Below are positions 58,631-64,000 of a DNA stretch of 64,000 bases, piece by piece. The DNA is from Oscarella lobularis. Its lineage: Eukaryota; Porifera; Homoscleromorpha; Homosclerophorida; Oscarellidae. Both the position numbers and the translations under genes were made by a program. Below the pieces are notes generated by a model. That model ran no database searches. It saw only the letters and a program-made list of their open reading frames with translations, and was not told the origin of the DNA. Position 1 is the stretch's first letter. Each line of letters begins with the position of its first letter. The stretch covers positions 744,001-808,000 of the forward strand of contig NC_089189.1 of the NCBI RefSeq assembly GCF_947507565.1, written 5' to 3'.

Positions 58631-60369
58631 TCAATTGTGCACTACACAGTACCTGAAGAACGTAGCCCGTGTAGAAATATGTAAAGCCAAAAGACACGAC
58701 ATTTTACCTCGAATACAAAACGAGACAGAAATCCCGTAATGATCAGACAGAGGCCCTTCAGACGACACATCAAGTTTCTAATAAATAAAATACTTTTTAA
58801 TTAATGAAGCGTAGAGCGGCATGCGTACCTTTATCTCCAGATAATCAAAATCAATCTCGGACGGAAAGTAGACGTGATCGATCAGCACACCGACGGCGCT
58901 CGTCGACGCATTCGTCTCCGTTCCCGGCAAGTAGTCACGTGGAACGATGGAGTTGCTCTTGCAATAGGAGCACCCTTCTCGTCGAGTCGCCGGAGTCGAC
59001 ACGTATCCTCTCTCGATGACTTCTTGAAACAGTTCGGGAAATTCCGCGGCGACGCTTTGCCCGATGACGGGCCCGTGATTGAAGTCGCCCATAAAGACGA
59101 CCGGCGGCAAATGAGTCCGACGTCGATTTTCCACGTAACGACTGAACAGAACGTCGATGTCAGCGACGTGCTCTTCTTTTATGTTCTTGAACTGCGAAGG
59201 CCCAACTATAAAGCGCAGATGTACGCGTGAGAAAGGAGACGTGGCACCGCTTTACTGTAGGGCTCTTCTAGTGTACTGTAATACGTGGGAAGATGAGTGC
59301 AGACAATCGTTCCAACGCCATCTATCTAAAGAGACGCACATCGCGCAAGACTTTTCATATGGCAAATAATATTTAATTAATTAATTAAGACCTCCGCTGA
59401 TAAATAGCCCCGAGTGATGAGCTCGACGTCGTCCGAACCGGTCCACGTAAAATTCGATGCGATCGTATTGAGCAAAGGTCGCTTGCTGAGCAACAGAAGT
59501 CCATTCGTAGTCGAGTAGGAGTGACTCGCATCTTCGGAACAGCTGAAAGGATGATCAGGTAATTCTAGTAGGAACAGAGCCGAACGAAACTCTTAATTAA
59601 TTAATTAATTAATTAAATTAATTAATTAAATTAATTAAATGGTTGAGACGTCGTACCGAAGCTCGGACCGAGGATGAGACAATTCATGCATCTCTGCCCG
59701 AGTCGATGAAATTTGCGACGACAATTCGCGTCGCTGAGCGCGCACAGAAACAGTTCCACGGGCACGCGTCGCGACGCCGCGGACGAGCGAGGGCAGGTCT
59801 CGGCGGCGCACGCGAAGGCCGCTCGAAGCGCGTCGCGATTGCAAGGAGGCGACGCGCTATCGTGCGTCTCCAATCGTAGGCGATAGGGAAAGGCGGACGA
59901 CGAAGCGTCGACGACAGCGAGTAGAACAGCTTCGGTCCACAATTCTTGAAGGCACAAGACGTCGGCCGTCAGTTTGGGCAACTGAAAAAAAAATGACGTC
60001 GATAATGCACAGACCGAAAGGGTCCCCTTGAGACTCGTCCGCGTTTCGCCGCCGCGAGCTCAAAAAAAAACGCGTTTTCTCGCGTAGAGAACTTACGGGG
60101 TTGTCGCAGCTCTCTTATTATAGGGCGCTGCACTGTACGCGACCCTCTGATCGAGCGAGAGTAGTATGCAAAGTTCTAAAAAAACGCCAAAAAAAACCCT
60201 TCACCTCGTTGAGAAGAGCTTCAAAACGTTCGCCCAGTCGAGGAATCGTCGGCAGGAGGCCGGTGTTGTACGTTGCCAGCTCTACAACGTCATCGTCTAG
60301 AGAAGCGGCGTTGAGAGAAGAAGAAGAAGAAGCAACGCACAGAAAGGCACAGACAAGAAGAGACGTCAT
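58631..60369 (-). CDS. Secreted endonuclease/exonuclease/phosphatase-fold enzyme
   Basis: A DNase I / sphingomyelinase-superfamily protein with a signal peptide (MTSLLVCAFLCVASS), so extracellular or vacuolar. Catalytic landmarks appear in order: VELATYNTGLLP (metal-binding Asn), DVLCLQELW (catalytic Glu), FMGDFNHGP (Asp and Asn), and near the C-terminus EGPLSDHYGI (catalytic His in S-D-H). Between them are YRLRLETH and a cysteine-rich loop (CNRDALRAAFACAAETC). Closest relatives could be neutral sphingomyelinases or secreted nucleases; the sequence alone does not decide. The start could also be six bases upstream (MIMTSLL). The last exon and stop (58631-58633) are tentative. One intron holds a fragment of the repeat family from the HMG-CW gene. 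Confidence 0.8.
60019..60098. repeat. Fragment of the intronic repeat family
   Basis: It matches copy B (16974-17055) over GGGTCCCC, CGAGCTC, and AACGCGTTTTCTCGCGTAGA continuing GAACTT, in the same orientation. It lies in an intron of the minus-strand nuclease/phosphatase gene. Confidence 0.8.
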
Positions 60370-60480
60370 AATCATGGAACGGTCGCGAGAACGCGTAGAG
60401 CACGCTAGTTGCGCGCCGGCGCCCATGCGGAGACTAAAAAATTAGACTGCGTGGATGCAAAGCACGTCACAGCTCAAAAT

Positions 60481-60533
<53 letters not shown>
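60481..60533. repeat. AGC/CAG microsatellite
   Basis: About 17 uninterrupted AGC triplets between the 3' end of the alpha-galactosidase gene and the start of the nuclease/phosphatase gene. It does not seem to be translated. Confidence 0.95.
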
Positions 60534-60535
<2 letters not shown>

Positions 60536-60631
60536 AAATGAAAAAACAAAAGCAGTCTAGGCAGGAGTGAGCAAAATCATAGCAACCCCGTGGCTGGGTA
60601 CATCGGAAGCAGTGTAGCTTCCCTAGAAGAT

Positions 60632-63028
60632 TCAAAAATCAATAAACGTTACATTTGAATTCAAAACACCTACGGAAAACGTTCCCATGTCCTTGTGCTG
60701 CCACAGGTCGCGAACTTTATAGGAAGACGCCTTGGGTAATCCCAGGTCGGACCATTGCAACTGCAGTACAAGACGAAATCAGAAAATTAATCAATTCCTT
60801 CTCACACATACCGTTATGTTTAGAGATCCGTTGCCTTTGTTCAGCAAAACCGCTGCGTAAGCTTTATTAGCCAACGGTCCTTTTAGTATAAGACGTTTTT
60901 ATGTATTAATTAATTAATTAATTAAACAAGACACTGTTTACCTCCCCATACTTCCGAATAAGATATTGCTTGCAAATCGAGACAAAGACCGCTGATGTTG
61001 GGACGAAACGTTCCGTCACTGCCAAATGAAAATTGCTGATTTTCCATGTGATGTTCATTCCTGCGCATCAAAAAATGTCGTTTATGACGTATCACGACCA
61101 TTGGCACTCTTTCCATTACGTTTTACAGTTGTACAGCTGAACGACGGGCCCGGTGTAGTTGTACACGTCCAAGCAATGGATTTTGCTTTGACCTGGATGT
61201 ATCGTATTGAAGTCGCCCATGGACCACTTTTGATTGGCGCTTCCACTATCGCACGGCTCCACATATACCTGAAAAAAAAGGAATAGGGTCTCTCTCACTC
61301 TCTTAGGTATCACAATGTACTGGTCCGGAGCCTGCTACGGCGCTGAGACACGCTCCCGTTCCGACATTCGTTATGGTGTGAGACGCGTTGTCGAATTTCC
61401 ACATCTGCGGAGATTTCGTGTCATCAGAACTGATAACATAGGATACGAACTCTTAACCTGATATTTGTTTCCAGTCAAGCACTTTTGAGCAACGACAGCA
61501 GAATTATTAGTTCTGAAAAAAGAACAGAGTGAGAATGCATGAACAAAAAAGTCTTCATACTCACATAGCTGCCGATCCAGAAGCTATCAACGTGCCTTGA
61601 ACGCCAAGCGAATCTTGATTTATAGCGATCACCTAAATACATACAATCTAAAGGGCCAGGACCCCGCTTATATGGATATCTGTGTACCTCTTTGTTTGAC
61701 AGCACCATGATGGTGTCTTTGCTTGCGTTTCTCAAATCGTTGCCCATAATGAGAGGCGCTTTGAGGAGACACCACAACGACATGTGCGTAATGTATTCGG
61801 TCGTCGTCATGTGCCCGTTTCCTTGTGAAAACAAAACAAGGCACGCAAATTATAAAAATAAATAGAACGGTTTAATTTTTTAAAATGCTCCTTACCAATT
61901 TCCAGCATGTCCAAATCGTTCCAGAATCCCTGCATTCAAAAACAAAACGGTGAAGGAAGAATAAATACAATGGAGGGCCTTTACTAACTAACCGGATGAG
62001 CATACTTGGCCAAGCCCTGTATGTGTGATTGCTCAACGAGAGATAACATCGAAACGAATTCATCTCTAATATCGTGGCCAACACTTAATTAGAGAAAGAA
62101 AAAAATTCAATTAGTTAAAGAAGACGTCGGTTATTTTACCGTCTCATGTTCGAAACGTTGTACGCCTTTTCGATGGGTTCCGATCCTTTGACGCTGTGCA
62201 CAATCCCTTTGCCCGTTTGATTCAGATAGTACGACATTCTCCCATAGTCCCTGTCGGCGTCTCCTCCCGACGGAATGTTGCAGTCGTCGTTCTTCAAAAA
62301 TTCAACTCCCCAAGAAGCTGAAATAATCGAATCAAAAGAAGATAAGATTTAGTTTTCCTTTTTCTTAGTACCGTATGTCTTGGCGTCGATTTCTTCGTGT
62401 CCATAGGCGCCGGGACGATGCTGGCACGTGTACAAACCGCGATCCGTGTATAAGCCTGCCTCGATTAATTGATTAATTAAATCTATTTGCGATTCTGATC
62501 GCGTATACCGAATTTGAGTCCTTTGCTGTGAACGTATTGGATTAAATTTGGGAGGCCGCTCGGAAATTTGCTCGGATCGGGAATGATTACTCCGTCGGAA
62601 GTTCGATTGATTTGCCAACAATCTATTAATTAAAAAATAAAAATGAAGTATCACGTGATATAGTATATGACTGCAAACTTTTAGTAAATAACACATTTTT
62701 ACTGATAGTATTGATCGATTTATTAATAATAAGAGGATTTTTTTACCGTCCAAGTTGACGTACTCGTATCCGCAATCTTTGAGTCCAGTGCTCACAAACG
62801 CGTCTGCAATGCCCTTGATGACGTCCTCGTTCAGTCCGTGACAACCGAAATGATTCCACGAGTTCCTTTCGGAAGGGCGTGGATGAATGGGCAATCTTGC
62901 CGAAGACAGGCTACTTACCATCCCATTGGCGGCGTCTGAGCGACGACAGGACCATTGGGAAGAGCCGAGGCAAGCAGAAAGCCTTTGGAAAACAGTAATG
63001 CTACGACGAACACTTGCATGGAACTCAT
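60632..63028 (-). CDS. Alpha-galactosidase (GH27) with inserted ricin-type beta-trefoil
   Basis: Hydrolyses terminal alpha-linked galactose or N-acetylgalactosamine, probably in lysosomes or outside the cell. Start at 63028 with signal peptide (MSSMQVFVVALLFSKGFLLA). GH27 blocks: TPPMGWNSWNHFGCHGLNED, DCGYEYVNLD, GLYTDRGLYTCQHRPGAYGH, EEIDAKTYGASWGVEFLKND with the nucleophile Asp in K-N-D-D-C (usually K-Y-D-N-C), FWNDLDMLEIGNG, and MSLWCLLKAPLIMGNDLR. After INQDSLGVQGT the gene inserts about 120 residues with three Q-x-W/F repeats (KYQMWKF, ANQKWSM, ENQQFSF), a ricin B-type lectin. The GH27 C-terminal sheet then resumes at SEVWGGPLANKAYAAVLLNK and LQWSDLGLPKASS, ending VRDLWQHKDMGTFSVG...FIDF. 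About 13 exons, all phases checked near the insert agree. Start codons of this gene and the collagen-like gene are 187 bases apart. Confidence 0.93.
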
Positions 63029-63215
63029 TACGTGATTGGTCCCGGATAAGTCTATAAACACTTCAGTGACTTATGGATATACGTGAAATGAGAAGTGCGA
63101 GGTGTTTTTGTTCTACTACCGATAAAGCCCTACCATTATGGTTGCCATAGTCAATCTTTTAATTTTAGAGGCGTTCCTCTCTTCAATTACGTCACGAGAT
63201 TCGAAGTCTGTAAAC

Positions 63216-64000
63216 ATGAAGATCGTGCTTTTAGTTATCCACCTAGCCTTGGTGTGTCAAGGTCAGAAACCCAAAATGCGTGTTACTCAAGGCACACTCT
63301 ACGTGGAGTCACCTAACGACATTCGCTTCCAGTCGACCGGATCAATTTTCTTCAACGACGTAAAAGTTCAGGGCAATTTGCGCGGTCCTAAGGGCGACGC
63401 GGGTCAAGCAGGCAATCCAGGCCCACAAGGAGACGACGGTGCATCGGGAAGAGACGGACAAAAAGGCGACGCCGGAGCCCAAGGACAAACCGGGCCAAAA
63501 GGAAATCCAGGCTCCGACGGTTTACCCGGTGCTAAAGGAAGTACAGGAGCGGCGGGAAACGACGGCCAAAAGGGAGCGACGGGAGCCTCCGGTAAAGACG
63601 GCCAAAAAGGAGACGCAGGTACTGCAGGAAAAGACGGACTAAAAGGAGTCGCAGGGACTGCGGGGAAAAACGGTCTTAAAGGCGACGCAGGAAAGAAAGG
63701 AGAACCGGGCATCAGCGCAAATAACTCCGCTATTCAATCGGCTCTCGATAAAGCTCTCAAAAAGATAGCCGAGCTCGAAACCCGACTAGCGATTCTAGAA
63801 CCGCCGCCGTCGTACGGCTATGGAACGGACGGTTCGTGGAACGTCAAAATCGGAGCGACCGTTACGTCGGCCTGCGCTTACGTCACACAAGCGACCGTTC
63901 TAACTGGAAGCAAGTCGATGACCGTTAGCAGCTGCAGTCTATTCAAAAAGGACGACGAAGTCCTTTTTCATCAAACGCAGCATTTCGCACACGCGGGAAC
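63216..64000 (+). CDS. Secreted collagen-like protein, 5' part
   Basis: A continuous frame from ATG 63216 to the window edge. Signal peptide MKIVLLVIHLALVCQG; a short beta-type region (MRVTQGTLYVESPNDIRFQS); about 37 uninterrupted Gly-x-y triplets from GPKGDAG to GEPGIS, lysine-rich (GQKGDA, GLKGDA repeats); then a coiled-coil neck, AIQSALDKALKKIAELETRL; then a globular start (YGTDGSWNVKIGATVTSACA) with cysteines. The layout of signal, collagen stalk, neck and C-terminal head resembles collectins, ficolins and C1q-like proteins; the head family is not identifiable from what is visible. The 3' end lies outside the window. Confidence 0.9.
   Translation, partial: MKIVLLVIHLALVCQGQKPKMRVTQGTLYVESPNDIRFQSTGSIFFNDVKVQGNLRGPKGDAGQAGNPGPQGDDGASGRDGQKGDAGAQGQTGPKGNPGSDGLPGAKGSTGAAGNDGQKGATGASGKDGQKGDAGTAGKDGLKGVAGTAGKNGLKGDAGKKGEPGISANNSAIQSALDKALKKIAELETRLAILEPPPSYGYGTDGSWNVKIGATVTSACAYVTQATVLTGSKSMTVSSCSLFKKDDEVLFHQTQHFAHAG

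Overview
The window looks like nuclear DNA of an early-branching animal with a very compact genome, most likely a sponge. A homoscleromorph such as Oscarella is my best guess, but this is inference. The reasons are: animal gene families (APC, CPEB, an FGFR-like receptor tyrosine kinase, a jitterbug-type filamin, an axonemal dynein chain); many introns of only 50-100 bases; start codons of divergent genes 37, 86 and 187 bases apart; and about 20 protein genes in 64 kb. Exon models below were spliced by eye from GT-AG sites, reading-frame continuity and remembered family sequences. No search was run. Two gaps of exactly 200 N (4994-5193 and 35431-35630) are assembly placeholders.

Layout. 1-5.2 kb: no recognisable gene, but a roughly 1.94-kb unit present twice in direct orientation. 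5.7-21.8 kb: dymeclin (-) and LSM3 (+) as a divergent pair, a short APC (-), an HMG-box plus CW-zinc-finger protein (-) with a repeat family in its introns, and TAPT1 (-) divergent from COX7C (+). 23.3-28 kb: CPEB (+) and a NATD1-like acetyltransferase (+).

29.1-49.4 kb is the most unusual part. It holds a secreted protein with three cystine-knot-like repeats (+), an Ig-domain FGFR-like receptor tyrosine kinase (+), three small secreted beta-trefoil proteins resembling FGFs (36.4 kb +, 44.8 kb -, 48.5 kb +) and a two-Ig single-pass membrane protein (-). The dynein chain DNAI1 (+) and an NAD-dependent epimerase-like enzyme (-) sit in the middle. I read this as a possible ligand-receptor gene cluster.

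49.5-64 kb: PUS1 (+) with an apparent AT-AC intron, a three-CH filamin (+), a spectrin-repeat exon next to an array of small inverted repeats, a secreted exo/endonuclease/phosphatase-fold enzyme (-), a GH27 alpha-galactosidase with an inserted ricin-type domain (-), and the start of a collagen-like secreted protein (+) that runs off the window.

The genes do not form operons. Housekeeping genes (DYM, LSM3, TAPT1, COX7C, PUS1) alternate with signalling, cytoskeletal and secreted-protein genes. The shared theme is tight packing and divergent promoters.
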